From Sipunculus nudus (lineage: Eukaryota; Annelida; Sipuncula; Golfingiida; Sipunculidae), in the NCBI GenBank assembly GCA_026874595.1, contig CM049322.1:30629340-30693339 (forward strand): 64,000 bases of DNA, given 5' to 3'. The notes below the pieces were generated by a model. It worked only from the letters and a program-made list of their open reading frames with translations, searched no databases and was not told the DNA's origin. Positions 33,934 through 45,148 of the stretch are shown piece after piece. How positions within the stretch are numbered: the stretch's first letter is position 1; every line of letters begins with the position of its first letter. Both the position numbers and the translations under genes were made by a program.

Positions 33934-34574
33934 TGGAGCTCCCAGGCTGCGTTCCCACGAATGTTTCCAGTGATTAAATGTAATGACATTTCTTTCTGTC
34001 ATAAGAGGTCTATAATGACAGGTGAACATGTTACTCTTAGGTGACTCTTAAGTACGCGTGTTGATGGTATAGCTATTGAGAAGTACTGCAGTACTATGTC
34101 GAATTCTTCTCGAAACTAATAATCACGAATGGTCTGTCTCAGGAATCATCACATGAACTCACTCTTAATTTATATTCATGTTTTATAATAATATGCTTCA
34201 CTTGATCATGAATTTTCCCTCAACCGTAAAGGTAACGTATAATACATGACATATTTTGTACTGAAATTAGTGACATTACATGAATAACAGCTATAATCAT
34301 GACCGAATTATCATAATAATAACAGTATGTATTTTAAGCTTTTTTTTCATTGTGGTTCCTACTTTCAAGTCACGTATGCCTACTTAAGAATAAGATATGA
34401 CAACGCAGTAAGCGACCCCACTTCATGATAAATTACCGGATACAAAAACTTCCTGTGCTGTAAATCTTTGTACTTTTACTTCACTGGAAATGAGGCGATG
34501 CCCTGACCCGATGATCCGTGATGTATTAATCTACATTCCTCCACGTGGCCTCATATCGAAGTAATGGAACACCA
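33934..34574. other. stretch without recognised gene
   Basis: No domain-bearing frame or repeat family seen between CTCF-like motif 4 and the AT-rich block. Confidence 0.35.
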
Positions 34575-34774
34575 ATATAATCCAAAATAATATAATAAAA
34601 TATAATATAACATAATATAATATAAATAATATATATATAATATATATATAATATAATATAATGATTATATAATATAATATTATAAAATAAATATAATATC
34701 GTAAAATATTATAAAATATAAAAATTTATAATATAATATGATATAATATAACATAATATAACATAAAATAATAA
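34575..34774. repeat. AATAT-type AT-rich low-complexity block
   Basis: Irregular AATATAATATAATAT text with almost no G or C over about 200 bp, directly upstream of the duplicated segment. Confidence 0.8.
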
Positions 34775-35131
34775 AATATGATATAATATCATTTAATTAT
34801 GAAAGCTACATTATACAAATACATTGTTATATAACAAAACAAGTAATGATTATATATATGTAAGTATGGTTTGAACATTTATTTTATTATTATGATTTCA
34901 ATTATGGTGATCTTATTTCTTATTGAGATATGATCCAGATTACCGTAATGATTATAAACATGATATGATATAAATATGATATCAAATATGATATAATATC
35001 ATTTAATTATGAAAGCTACATTATACAAATATATTGTTATATAACAAAACAAGTAATGATTATGTATATGTAATGATGGTTTGAAGATTTATTTTGAGAT
35101 ATGATGCAGATTACCGTAATGATTATAAACA
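34775..35131 (+). repeat. tandem duplication, ~186 and ~147 bp
   Basis: Copy 1 (34775-34960) and copy 2 (34985-35131) share 'ATATGATATAATATCATTT', 'GAAAGCTACATTATACAAAT' and 'GATTACCGTAATGATTATAAAC' at a 210-bp offset. Copy 2 lacks an internal ~40-bp piece. Few substitutions suggest a recent event. Confidence 0.85.
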
Positions 35132-35684
35132 TCCCGGTTCGTTATTTAGCCGTGGTTACTGAGTTATCTGATGACCGCAGTGAAAGAACAAGTATCATCC
35201 CGCTCATCAGGTCCATTTGTTAAATAAAGAACACTTTCTGTAAATAGGAGAGACAGACCATTAACGGAGATTATCTGATCAAGTGTACCCAGCTTATCAG
35301 AAAACGATAATAAATATGGTTTATAATGCATCCTGCTTCTTTTAATAGTTCATCATCATGTCATCAATTATGTCAAAAAATTTTTGAAAGTGTAAGCAAA
35401 ACAAACAAACAAAAATAATCAGCAAGCGAATCGTATAAAACGTAACAGTCCTGGGTCAAAATCATCAAATACATTATTCCATTACCATTTCTGAAACAAA
35501 TACTTTTATGAAACTTCCCAAGTGTGAGAAATTATACCCTAATATGTAACGTAATTCTCCGTTTATATCGCCACCTATTTCTGTTTGTTTTAATTAGAGT
35601 GAAACAACAGTCTTTTTCAAACGTGTTACCGCATAACCGTCCGCTTTTAATGATTATAGGGAGCGCATTTGAAATGTGTCATTT

Positions 35685-35770
35685 GGGGGGGGGGGGGGCG
35701 GGAGAGAGAGAGAGAGAGACAGAGAGAGACAGACAGACAGACAGACAGGGTGCAGGCAGACAGACAGACT
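35685..35770. repeat. poly-G, (GA)n and (CAGA)n compound
   Basis: Fourteen G, then GA units, then GACAGACAGACA units with interruptions. The frames crossing it are low-complexity only. Confidence 0.9.
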
Positions 35771-36078
35771 GACTCTCAGACAGAGAGCTGAGGCAGACAG
35801 ATAAACCGACACAGACAGGCAAACAAAGGCAGAAAGACATAATATATGATATTAAGTGGAGGCCAAACTGAGACAAACTTCGTTTACGCACACCCAAGAA
35901 CACTGGATATTTTACCAGGCCATCTCCGAATTAAATCTCTCTTGTCCCACTTATTATATTCTAACTTATCTTATATTTAATAAAGACGAAACACCCTTCC
36001 TTTGTTTCCTGAGATTAATACAGAGATAAGTAGAGAGACAAATAGACAGAAAAATATGGCCATAGAAGCAGTGTCGAC

Positions 36079-36097
36079 AGGGGGCAGCACCTCACGG
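36079..36097 (+). promoter_or_regulatory. CTCF-like motif 5 of 9
   Basis: AGGGGGCAGCACCTCACGG. Similarity to site 8 extends well beyond the motif: GATCACGTGATCTGTTCATG lies 94 bp downstream here, and GATCACATGACATGTTCAAG lies 93 bp downstream of site 8, followed in both by 'CTC.GGTGTC' and 'AAAGTT..ACAT'. Confidence 0.42.
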
Positions 36098-36376
36098 TAC
36101 TCGTAATCCGCTGCTCTTTGAACGCCACAGTTCAGCAACCAGGAAGTTTTACGAAACACATGTAAACAACGGATCACGTGATCTGTTCATGTCGTTTGTC
36201 ACGACTCGGGTGTCGCATGAGCAAAGTTTTACATGTACACGAGGTCGTTTCTATGGTGCGTGTATATATCACGACACCTTAGACCCAGGGCCAATAAAAT
36301 GTCTCTTGAAAGATAAAGGAACACTAAATAGGCCGGTGTCTATGTGTTTGTCCGTAATTTGTAACAATCCATTAAT

Positions 36377-36393
36377 GATAATAATAATAATAA

Positions 36394-36439
<46 letters not shown>
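36377..36439. repeat. (ATA)n microsatellite
   Basis: About 20 units with one AAATT interruption. Confidence 0.95.
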
Positions 36440-36593
36440 GCAACAGTTTGGTGATGTCTACCAAAGAAATTTGTATTTGTATACGTGTGCTTGAGTATTT
36501 TAAGAGGATATAATCGGGTCCCGCCTTAGCCTGACTTTGTTAAAAAAACTTAAAATACCAAAAAGTTTTAGTGCCAGCTCAAAAGAACTATGA

Positions 36594-36722
<129 letters not shown>

Positions 36723-37786
36723 CAGTAGCCGTCAGTTCGTTCGAGGGTGAATCCAAGGACCGTGTCGGGCAAAGACCAGGAAGTTTACCAGATAAATATG
36801 TTCACAATACTCTAAATGCGTTTCATTATGTTTTTGGTCACGTATCAGATGTCCACATAATTGATATTCATGTATAAACATCTCTGAAGTGCCATTAGTG
36901 AGTTGTTTACTTGCCGACTAATTAAGGGTCCTGACCCTATCGTCCCAGTTTAAGTCATCAACTGTGAGCTTGAACCAAAATAACCCCGTCTTTTATGAAT
37001 AGGCCCTTACAAAGGTGATCGTCAGACAGATAACAGGCGGTTCAAAGGGTGGTTTCAATGATCCACTTAAACTAAATATTCAGATTTCTTTTTTTTCTTC
37101 TGTTCCTACGCTGATGATTAAGCCGCAATCTCTTTTTGAAATCAACAGTAGAAATATTCTACAAGCAGAAAAAATATATAAATACACTAATACACATATG
37201 TATATGCTAGTAGGCATGATGTGCTTTCACTGGTAAACACTTTTCAATATGCTTTAAGGTATACAGAGAAACCTGTCCTTAAAGGCACCTGTATATAGCC
37301 ACCACCTGTCTACTTGGACAACTGATGCAGTGAGTTGGATGTAAACTTTGAGATGACCTCTCCAATATAGACACCTTTCCATTACAAACCAAATGTCTCG
37401 TCTTTGTCCGTTATTTAGAGGTTTTACTGTATATGACGCACTTTGTCAATCTCGTCTTATTTTTATTGTTGATTCGTAAAAATAACAGCCACATGTATAA
37501 ATCGATTATTGATAGTTGGTATACATACACTCGCTTGTCTTAGTCGCGGCCGATCACACCATGAAGGACTCTTAGTTCAATCTTACACTTATTACATTTA
37601 TCTTTCCTTTGAATCTTGAATAACAGGAAGAATAAGATGTTTACCTTACACACTCTGTTTATCTTGGCAGGAAATACCACACCTATTCATGATAGAACCA
37701 CCATTTGCGAGAGCCACAATAAACATTCAAACTCAGAAAATAATATTTCCACGAATACCACTTTTGAAGGTTGGCATACAATGTGA

Positions 37787-37787
<1 letters not shown>

Positions 37788-37839
<52 letters not shown>

Positions 37840-37853
37840 CATACATACATACA

Positions 37854-37923
<70 letters not shown>
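37788..37923. repeat. compound (TA)n-(CATA)n-(TA)n microsatellite
   Basis: Two long TA tracts separated by CATACATACATACATACATTCA. Open frames on both strands here are artefacts of the repeat. Confidence 0.95.
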
Positions 37924-37926
<3 letters not shown>

Positions 37927-38081
37927 CTCCCCACAGTATAATGCATTAAATATAAAATTAAGTATACCAAGCTCCAAAAGGCGGACAAAATAATGCCAGA
38001 TATGCCTGTGCATGTTCGTTTTCCCATGCGCATTTATTACATATTACGTTTTTGTAGATAAACAATGAAAATTTGGCCACC

Positions 38082-38100
38082 AGGGGGCGGTACCTGACAG
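38082..38100 (+). promoter_or_regulatory. CTCF-like motif 6 of 9
   Basis: AGGGGGCGGTACCTGACAG preceded by GCCACC. The core CCACCAGGGGGCG is a very good CTCF match. Confidence 0.48.
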
Positions 38101-39023
38101 TGTCGGCGTGTACAAGTATCTGTTTATATTCTTAGTGGGAGATATTTACATTACGTTGCAAAACATCCTGGTCAACATGAAGTGCCAATTCTCACCGTCG
38201 CCACGTCATTGTTATTATGATAAAATGCTTATATTTCATAATATGTCTTTCGTTTTGGATACGAGGCTTCACGACGTTGAAAAAAAAAGCCAAATATCAA
38301 GGTCGCCCCTTAAGTCTTAAAGATATTGATATATGTTCCAGTGTAATTAAATAACACTTTTGCGCGCATTCTCTTCTACAGTGGTGTTTGCATCTGATAT
38401 TTTAAAAAGATCATTTCTAAGACGTAAGAACAATCCCTATCTTTTCTCGGGTATTAACTGTTTTGGCCAGGAGAGTCACATGTGCGTGTATGTATGTGCT
38501 TGTGTGTGGTAAACAAGTATTCCTTGATAATATATCTTTATCATATACAGAATTCCTTTGTTTTCAGCCATGAAACCAAGATTATGGACATGACGATAAA
38601 CATCCTTGTCATCGCTGTAGTCATGGTAACTGTGTGTTTTAGATGAGAAGGCTGAAAGTGCAAGTATGAATCTGTCACAGGGACCTTTGTGGAACAGAGA
38701 ACACTTTCAATAACATGAACAAATAATCAGTGTTAATCATCTGACCTAATGCAACTTACTTTTCATTATCCAAGAACAATGTAAAGGTTCATCCGGTCAC
38801 TCTAAAACAAGACATGTGTTTTTTTTACGAAACTTAAAAATAGTATGCAGATATAGATATAGATCCTCCAACACACCCTAGATATAATATGACTATTTGG
38901 AGGGCGAAGTGTTCGGTTTCCCGCAGTGTTCATTGAAAAACTTGATTCTTACCTGCCGAGGTAAAGAATGATAAAAGACGAGGGACATAAACTACAGCAA
39001 AAGCTATTTTTAACGGAGCTGCT

Positions 39024-39042
39024 AGGGGGCAGCACTTTCCGG
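39024..39042 (+). promoter_or_regulatory. CTCF-like motif 7 of 9
   Basis: AGGGGGCAGCACTTTCCGG preceded by GCTGCT, 74 bp upstream of motif 8 and in the same orientation. Confidence 0.42.
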
Positions 39043-39097
39043 CACGAATCTCCGGTGGATCCAACTGCCTCTCAGGAGAGTATCAAAGATTTCCGTG

Positions 39098-39116
39098 AGG
39101 GGGCAGCACCTTACAG
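39098..39116 (+). promoter_or_regulatory. CTCF-like motif 8 of 9
   Basis: AGGGGGCAGCACCTTACAG. Together with site 5 it defines a longer paralogous element of about 190 bp, through 'AATCC', GATCACATGACATGTTCAAG and 'CTCAGGTGTC'. Confidence 0.42.
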
Positions 39117-39352
39117 CAAGAATCCTGCGTGGCCTGCATTGCCTCACAGGACAGCCATGAGAAGTATAATTACAGAGCACACTTAAACAAAGATCACATG
39201 ACATGTTCAAGATTTGATTTGCTCCTCAGGTGTCAGGTGGAAAAAGTTAACATTTACATAGTGCCGTTACCTTGGAGCTTGTTTGTAGGTCATAACACCG
39301 GCGACTGTCAGTTGTCAGTGAGTGAACCTTATTACTTCCGAGTCAAGCTTTT

Positions 39353-39362
<10 letters not shown>

Positions 39363-39411
<49 letters not shown>
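39363..39411. repeat. (TA)n microsatellite
   Basis: About 24 units with one G interruption. Confidence 0.95.
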
Positions 39412-39457
39412 CCTATTTCATTTTTATACCGCTATATTAATATATTTAATAAACACC

Positions 39458-39476
39458 AGGTGACAGCACTTGAGCT
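39458..39476 (+). promoter_or_regulatory. CTCF-like motif 9 of 9 (weak)
   Basis: AGGTGACAGCACTTGAGCT preceded by CACC. One core G is replaced (GGTGAC for GGTGGC), so this is the weakest member. Confidence 0.25.
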
Positions 39477-40430
39477 ACCTACCGCTCACTTCGGTATTGA
39501 GGCACCAGAAAGTTTAATATATGGCAAGAACACGAATTACATAATATACTATAAGAAACTCGACTCGGAACTCGACTTCACTCAAATCTAGTACAATGGG
39601 TTTTCTTAGAATTAACTTTAAAGGGATTGTATTTATGCTCTCTGTCCGTCCGTCAGTCTGTTTGTCGAATAGTACTTAAATCAAATCCCTGAACTTTAGT
39701 TTCCGGCTGTATCTTACCCGTTGATATATGATGTCATTACACCTATGTCCAGTGGTCTATGCGCTTTGTGGCAGGGAAATGTTAATTAAATTTTGAATAC
39801 GTATTGTCTTAGTAAAAATTTGACACTCGGAAGACCTGCACACAAATTGCGGTTTTTCTTCCATTTTTTAAAAACAAAATGGCACACAGGCTCTTCTTAT
39901 ACAAAAGGGGAATTTTTGTCAATTATATGACGCCAACTCACGTTAATAGCTACGCTTATCGCATATTTCATATTTACTAAATAATCTAAACGAAACAAAT
40001 TATTTCATAGGTCAAACGCATTGAACGGTTGATGAAAATACTTCTATTTCGTATTGAATTTCATGATTTATTTACAAAAAATTTCGATGTAGTACTTATT
40101 TCTGAGAGTGCGAATTCATATGCTAATTTTCCGTAATATATTTACATATTTAATCTAGTCATGTATTGTTATAAAAAATTGGTGTCGTAATTCATTGCCG
40201 AATTTGGGCGTCGGGGGTATTGGAGGACGGAGGGGGACTCATTTGGGAGAAGCCCAAGAAACTATATATCTACTGGCAAAATTTAAGGATTTACAATTTG
40301 ACAAATTTGTAATGTTTACATCAGATTTATTAATGTGCATATGCACCACTTTATAGATAGAAGTAAGATAGAACGGAATGATCCTGTTAAAGGATACTTA
40401 AAATATATTCACGAAATTCTGGAGTAGGAC
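39477..40430. other. stretch without gene; repeat head near 39640
   Basis: CTCTGTCCGTCCGTCAGTCTG at about 39638-39660 resembles the C/T-rich heads of the dispersed families on the plus strand. The sequence after it could be an unrecognised family body. No coding sequence seen. Confidence 0.35.
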
Positions 40431-40492
40431 ATAGCCTAGCCGTTGGACGTCGGATCTAAAGGTCCCCGGTTCGAAATCAGCCGGTGCCTAAA
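40425..40492 (+). other. tRNA-like sequence, probable SINE head or tRNA pseudogene
   Basis: TAGCCTAGCCGTTGG near 40432-40446 fits a Pol III A box, and GGTTCGAAATC near 40468-40478 fits a B box, about 35 bp apart as in tRNA genes. CCGG-TTCGAAATCAG-CCGG can fold as a T-arm-like hairpin. The acceptor stem and anticodon arm are not clean, so a functional tRNA is unlikely. It abuts the degraded family H copy. Confidence 0.4.
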
Positions 40493-40599
40493 ATTGAAAA
40501 TGGTGCGAACTTCATGAAAAATTCCTGTTTTGCAGTAATATTTGATTCATACAGAGTCCAAAACACTCGACGGTGGGACTCTTTTAGCTCTATGTCTCC

Positions 40600-41460
40600 T
40601 GTTATATTTGTATCCCCAAAAACCTCCTCTGAGACCCTGGGACTATTTTCTTGAAAACCCCTTATAATTATTAGCTCATACATGCACTCCTTTTGCGCGC
40701 AGTGTCCACCTGCGCATCTTTTCATGAAATTATGCATGTCCATAGATATTGGATACCTCCACTTCGTATTCAAGACTGATCGCGCCATCTGCAATCGTTT
40801 TTGCATTTGCCATTTTTCGTCTTATTGATAATATTAAGCCCATATTTCGGAAGTAGTTTAATTTATTGGGCTGAATTGTGCTTTTTCGAAGATCTTGGAT
40901 ACCTCCATCTCAAGACCGGTTACTCCATCTGCAGTCGTTTAGGCGTGCCATCCGTGCGTTTGGATGCAAATCTCTCATATCTAAGAAGTGGTTCAATGTT
41001 TTTTTTTAAATTTCCCATGTCCGTACATCTTGTATAGTTTTCTTGTATACACAATGTTTAGCCACCTAGCTCCCCCGGTTTTATGGATATTCATTGAGGT
41101 CCTTTTCTCAGGAGTGGTTTGCCATTTCGGTCTGAAATTTTGCATGTCCACAGATTTTGGATATCTCCATCTTGCTTAAAAGCCTGGTGGCACCAGCTAC
41201 AATAATGAATTTCTAAAATACATTTATGCATTTAGCTCAGGAGTGGTTTGACGTATCGGCCTAAAACTTTGCATTTTCATTATCTTTTACAGATGACCGA
41301 TGGCGACACCTACGGTAATCTTCAGTTTCGTTCATCCATGTGTCTTGGGATACCACGAATTTCTATAGGGCAGTCACGATGAGATCCATGCCTCACTTTA
41401 TCCGGGCCTCTGGATTTGGCGGATACCTGTTGCTACTTGTTGACTACCAATATACCAGGT
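40600..41460 (+). mobile_element. degraded Helentron-like element, copy D
   Basis: The left part resembles copy C ('CCCAAAAACCTCCTCTGAGACC' against 'CCCAGAGAACTCCTCTGAGACT'). Degenerate ~140-bp monomers follow ('GGATACCTCCA', 'GTGGTTTGAC.TATCGG', 'ACCGATGGCGACACCTACGG'), and then the right end: 'CCATGCCTCACTTTATCCG', ATTTGGCGGATAC and an eroded hairpin near 41425-41460. Much more diverged than copies A-C. It lies just upstream of the retrotransposon insertion. Confidence 0.5.
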
Positions 41461-41711
41461 GTGGGGCTGTTTTTCGCGGTATTTAGCTTCATGCGAAGTT
41501 AAATGTTGCTTGTGCGGCAGATACGGCAGCACATTCGTGGGATGTACTGGCACTTTGGTAAGCAGCCTGCGGCCTATGAATTATTCTCCTGGGCAACATC
41601 CATTATGAAGCGGAGTGGACCGAGGTGTTAATAGCGCAAGATACAGATCAGTGTTCTTTTTGAGAAGATTCTTTAAAGACTGAATCGCCCAATCTAGAAA
41701 TTTCGGGGATG

Positions 41712-41716
41712 CCATG
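41712..41716. repeat. left target-site duplication CCATG
   Basis: Identical to 52035-52039 immediately outside the other LTR, which shows a single integrase-mediated insertion and fixes both element boundaries. Confidence 0.92.
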
Positions 41717-43148
41717 TGTAGCAGTATGACATTTCGTCATAGCGCTATGCTTATGTACAAGCGCGGTCATTTTTAAGGGGTTTATTTACGGCCAGAATTC
41801 ATGGAGTTCTTACGGTATTCCTAATAAGGAAAGAAGCTGATCCGGGTCTCGTTGCATGAAAACAGGTCTCGCTGTGACGCTGTAGATTCATGTGAATTTG
41901 ACGCAAGATAAGAGGAGATAACTTCTGGTTCGTAGTTCCCAAGTCAAATTAACGTTTACTCTTTCGTTTCATGTTACGTTCATCACGTGTCAATTCTCAG
42001 TTCTTTCTTACTGCTCGACGGAAAGTTGACCAGAGCCAATACATCCCATAATTTATTAAATGGAATGTTCCCATCTGGCTTATTTTGTAATCCATAAAAT
42101 CCGCGGGTTTTCTGTATGCTTTCATGTGCATAATACTACAGAAGTTGTAAGTAATTGCCTTAATTTATGTGCTTGTTTTTGATAGCATTCAAGTAAGTTG
42201 TGGTTTAGCGAATTTTCTAATATTCCGTGTTCTGTTGACCCAGGCTTGTGCCGTCATGGGTAGATGTGCTTGGCCGTCAGCTGGGCCTCTGTGGACTGCT
42301 GTGTCGAGAAGCAGTTAGAGCTTTCATGGTGTTGTTTCTGTACCTTGTGGTTACAAGCTGGGCATCTTATTGACGAGATCAACATAGACCAGTTGTGTCT
42401 TCATTCCGGTGTTGATGCTCTTGCCTGTCATGTAGTACTGGATTCATGCTACATGGTTTTATTTTATTTTCTTGGAGTACCAGTATCATTAATTATATGA
42501 AAGGATATGCTGGTGTTTAAATATTATCCTGTTAATATGTCTTAATTTATTGTACTTCGTTTCCCTTAGATTGACACTTTATCATATGATAATAGTATTA
42601 GAATAGAGATGTGCATAAAGATATGAGAAGGCTGTATTAAGGAAATTCAGCTCAGGGATTAGCTACCCAGGATATTTCTCATTATTATAATCTGGATATA
42701 ATACTGCATGCATATTTGTATTTTCTGTGGTCAATCTATCATTTAAATGCACAGTAGGGGGAGACATTTATTGTCTATTATTCCATGTGTAGATTTTGTA
42801 TTTTTATATGGTACCTTGACTGTTAAATATAGATGTAATGAAACAATAATATGACAGTCATCATATCTCACACTGTTCATTAGCTCTACCTTTATTTAAT
42901 ACCAGTATATTATTTTTTTGTTTTCACAGAGCTATTCCAGCCACGGTGTCGGCCACCTTTAACCTTTTAACTTTAATTTTTACTTGGTCTATAACCTGCA
43001 CTTTCAACCTTTATACTTGACCTTGACCTTGTGCTTCTGCACTTGATGTACGTTATACCAGTCACCCAGGACTCTAATAAACAAGTATGACACTCAACAC
43101 TGCTGTACTTCATCTTTATGTACTACGAACCACCGTAGCACGGCTACA
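41717..43148 (+). repeat. 5' LTR (1432 bp)
   Basis: Begins TGTAGCAGTATGACA and ends TAGCACGGCTACA (TG...CA ends). It differs from the 3' LTR by roughly two dozen substitutions and three short indels by eye, about 98% identity. An AATAAA signal lies at 43076-43081, about 70 bp before the end. TGACCTTGACCT (43018-43029) is a pair of inverse AGGTCA half-sites. A 78-codon frame (42264-42500) is kept in both LTRs but has no recognisable domain. Confidence 0.95.
43076..43081 (+). promoter_or_regulatory. polyadenylation signal in 5' LTR
   Basis: AATAAA near the LTR 3' end. The counterpart at 51963-51968 would serve the full-length transcript. Confidence 0.6.
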
Positions 43149-43151
43149 GCT

Positions 43152-43169
43152 TGGTGTCAGAAGTGGGAT
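43152..43169 (+). promoter_or_regulatory. primer-binding site, tRNA-Leu type
   Basis: TGGTGTCAGAAGTGGGAT begins three bases after the LTR. TGG pairs with the tRNA 3' CCA, and GTCAGAAG equals the 5' acceptor strand typical of eukaryotic tRNA-Leu, so the site would pair with that tRNA's 3' acceptor strand. The tRNA assignment is inference. Confidence 0.7.
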
Positions 43170-43469
43170 GTGTTGAGCTGAGAACTGATACTTTGTGAAT
43201 TATGGGTGATAAAAGGTGGCCGACTTCTACGTGAGATGGGGAAGATGGATGTTCCAGACATATGATGGGGATGTTCTTGCTGGTTACGCTAAAGTTAAGG
43301 GGAGATCATTCAGTGATATGAGACAAGACTGTTTATGATAGCCAAGTGTTGGTTGTTGATACCTATATCAAGGAGAGATTATTGTTCCAGTATTAGAGAC
43401 GATGAGTGCCAACCACTGAGGCTGCTGATATAGAGACTTTGGTACCTGAATATGTCATTGATGCATATG

Positions 43470-43625
43470 TGATCTGCAATGAAATATTGAATATGTCATC
43501 TTTTCCATGTATCATCTTCAGAGAATTTTGAATGTTTTCATCTTGCATGTATTATTCTCAGAGAATATTGAATATGTGAATCTTGCATGTATCTTCAGAG
43601 AATTTGAATATGTATACGGCATATT
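43470..43625 (+). repeat. ~50-bp repeats in the leader (GAATATGT..TCTTGCATGTAT)
   Basis: Three units of 'TTGAATATGT.ATCTTGCATGTATTATCTTCAGAGAA' lie at about 43485, 43530 and 43570, degenerate and of varying length. Confidence 0.75.
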
Positions 43626-43699
43626 CCTTCAGCTTACGTGGCTCATTGACACTAGAGTAATGAGCAGTGTTATGTTTCATGTTCCAGTTGTATTTGACT

Positions 43700-44420
43700 T
43701 TCGGCTGAGTATTTATAGCATTATGTCACATGTAGAACAGCGATATTCTTTGTCATGTATTGATTTAAAACAACACTTTCCAGCTGAGTTTTATTGTATG
43801 GCATATATTGGTTTGAAATAGAACCTCTTTTCAGTTGAGTAGTATTTAATTACATATATTCGTTTAAAGCAGTCATTTATCAGCTGAGTAGTATAACCAT
43901 CCTTTTAATTATTTAAACAAAACCAGTTGTCAACTGAAAAGTATTATATCACCAATAAGGCTGAGCAATACCTTTTTATCACGTTTTGTTTGAGAAAATT
44001 ACTTGTTAATCCAGCAATATTCTATTCCATGTATTTGAAAAAAAAAACAAAAAAAAAACAGACTATCCAGGTTATATGGTATCATGACAATCAGTTGTGA
44101 GTAGATTCTCAAATGTACTTTACTGTAGCAAATGAAATTTTTGTAAAAAAACACAACAGTTGTAGCTGAGCTATATCATGACCACCAGTAGTGTATGACA
44201 TTTCAGTTGAACTATATTATAGCACAGGTATAGCACATTTTCTTGTTGGGAACAACCGTTTCAGCTGAGTGATACTGAATCCAATTTCAGGTGTGTTATA
44301 TTGAACAGAGTTTAAACCTAGTTGGAATTATAACATAACTTTTAATTGTGAATGATTTGTAAACTGAGTAATATCACAATGCATGTATTTGTTGACAATG
44401 TTTTTTCAGCTGAGGTTTAT
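43700..44420 (+). repeat. ~50-bp CAGCTGAGTAGTAT repeat array in the leader
   Basis: CAGCTGAGT or CAGTTGAGT starts at about 43703 (CGGCTGAGT), 43781, 43832, 43881 and 43931 (CAACTGAAA), then less regularly near 44163, 44206, 44262 and 44408. The central spacing is 49-51 bp. Most are followed by AGTAT and an AT-rich tail with 'GTTTAAA'. Confidence 0.75.
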
Positions 44421-45148
44421 TTATCATAAGCACCAGTGTTGACCGACTCGTCCATGAGTAGTATGGTCGCCGTTGTATTACCTGCTGTGTAAGATTGTAC
44501 CATATGTATTCAAAAGGAGTTCGAGAGATTACTATTATACTATGTAAAGATAGTATAGACATCTTTAAGGGTTCTGCTGAGTGTTATTAGGCATGGTACA
44601 TATAGTGAGATAACAGAGGTTGTCAATAACTTTTGACCGTTTAAATATTGTCAGGCTTGACAGTTCGGTGGATTGCCAGTAGTCTGGGTTAACCTTGTCA
44701 GTTTTGAATTTTTGCCGAGTACCAGTTGATGAAATAATTTTTTTGTGTTGTTTTGTTTTGAATATTACGGTTAACCTAAAACTGTTAGGCATTGTGAGAT
44801 TGCTATATACTCCATTATTTTGTCAAAGGGAAACGAAGGACACAACATTTCATATTATTGTCTTGCATATTTTATTTTTTTTTAAAATATGTAACATTGT
44901 TATTTTCTTTGATGACCCAAGTGTTTGAAGTGGCCTGTTGATGTCACTTTTGATATTTTGTTGATTTGAGGCTGCAGTCAGAGATATCAGGTGAGTTTTG
45001 TTATGGTATCTGTCGTGGTTAATCACTGTTGGAACTGATAGGGATTTCTTTACTCATGCATTTCTCAGTTACTGTTGAGTATTACTGGGTCGTCATTTTC
45101 CTAGGGATTTTATTGAACTTTGTCAGTGGCAATAGTAAGAGTATCGTC

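Larger units (their letters stand above)
43170..45148 (+). other. 2-kb untranslated leader of the retrotransposon
   Basis: No gag-like frame until 45149. The leader contains two internal repeat arrays, 43470-43625 and 43700-44420, each described separately. A hydrophobic extension of the gag frame upstream from 45029 starts at TTG and does not look like gag, so it is treated as leader. Confidence 0.6.

Noticed and set aside
35524-35903. Open frames over the GA/CAGA region on both strands
   Set aside because: Produced by the simple repeat, with only alternating residues and no domain.
37540-37590. Possible tRNA (TAGTCGCGGCCG... AGTTCAATCT)
   Set aside because: B box is poor and no acceptor or T stem can be paired.
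37683-38033. 116-codon minus-strand frame
   Set aside because: Mostly Ile-Tyr from (TA)n, not coding.
42264-42500. 78-codon frame present in both LTRs
   Set aside because: It is in both LTRs because they are copies of each other. No domain or signal, so conservation carries no separate information.
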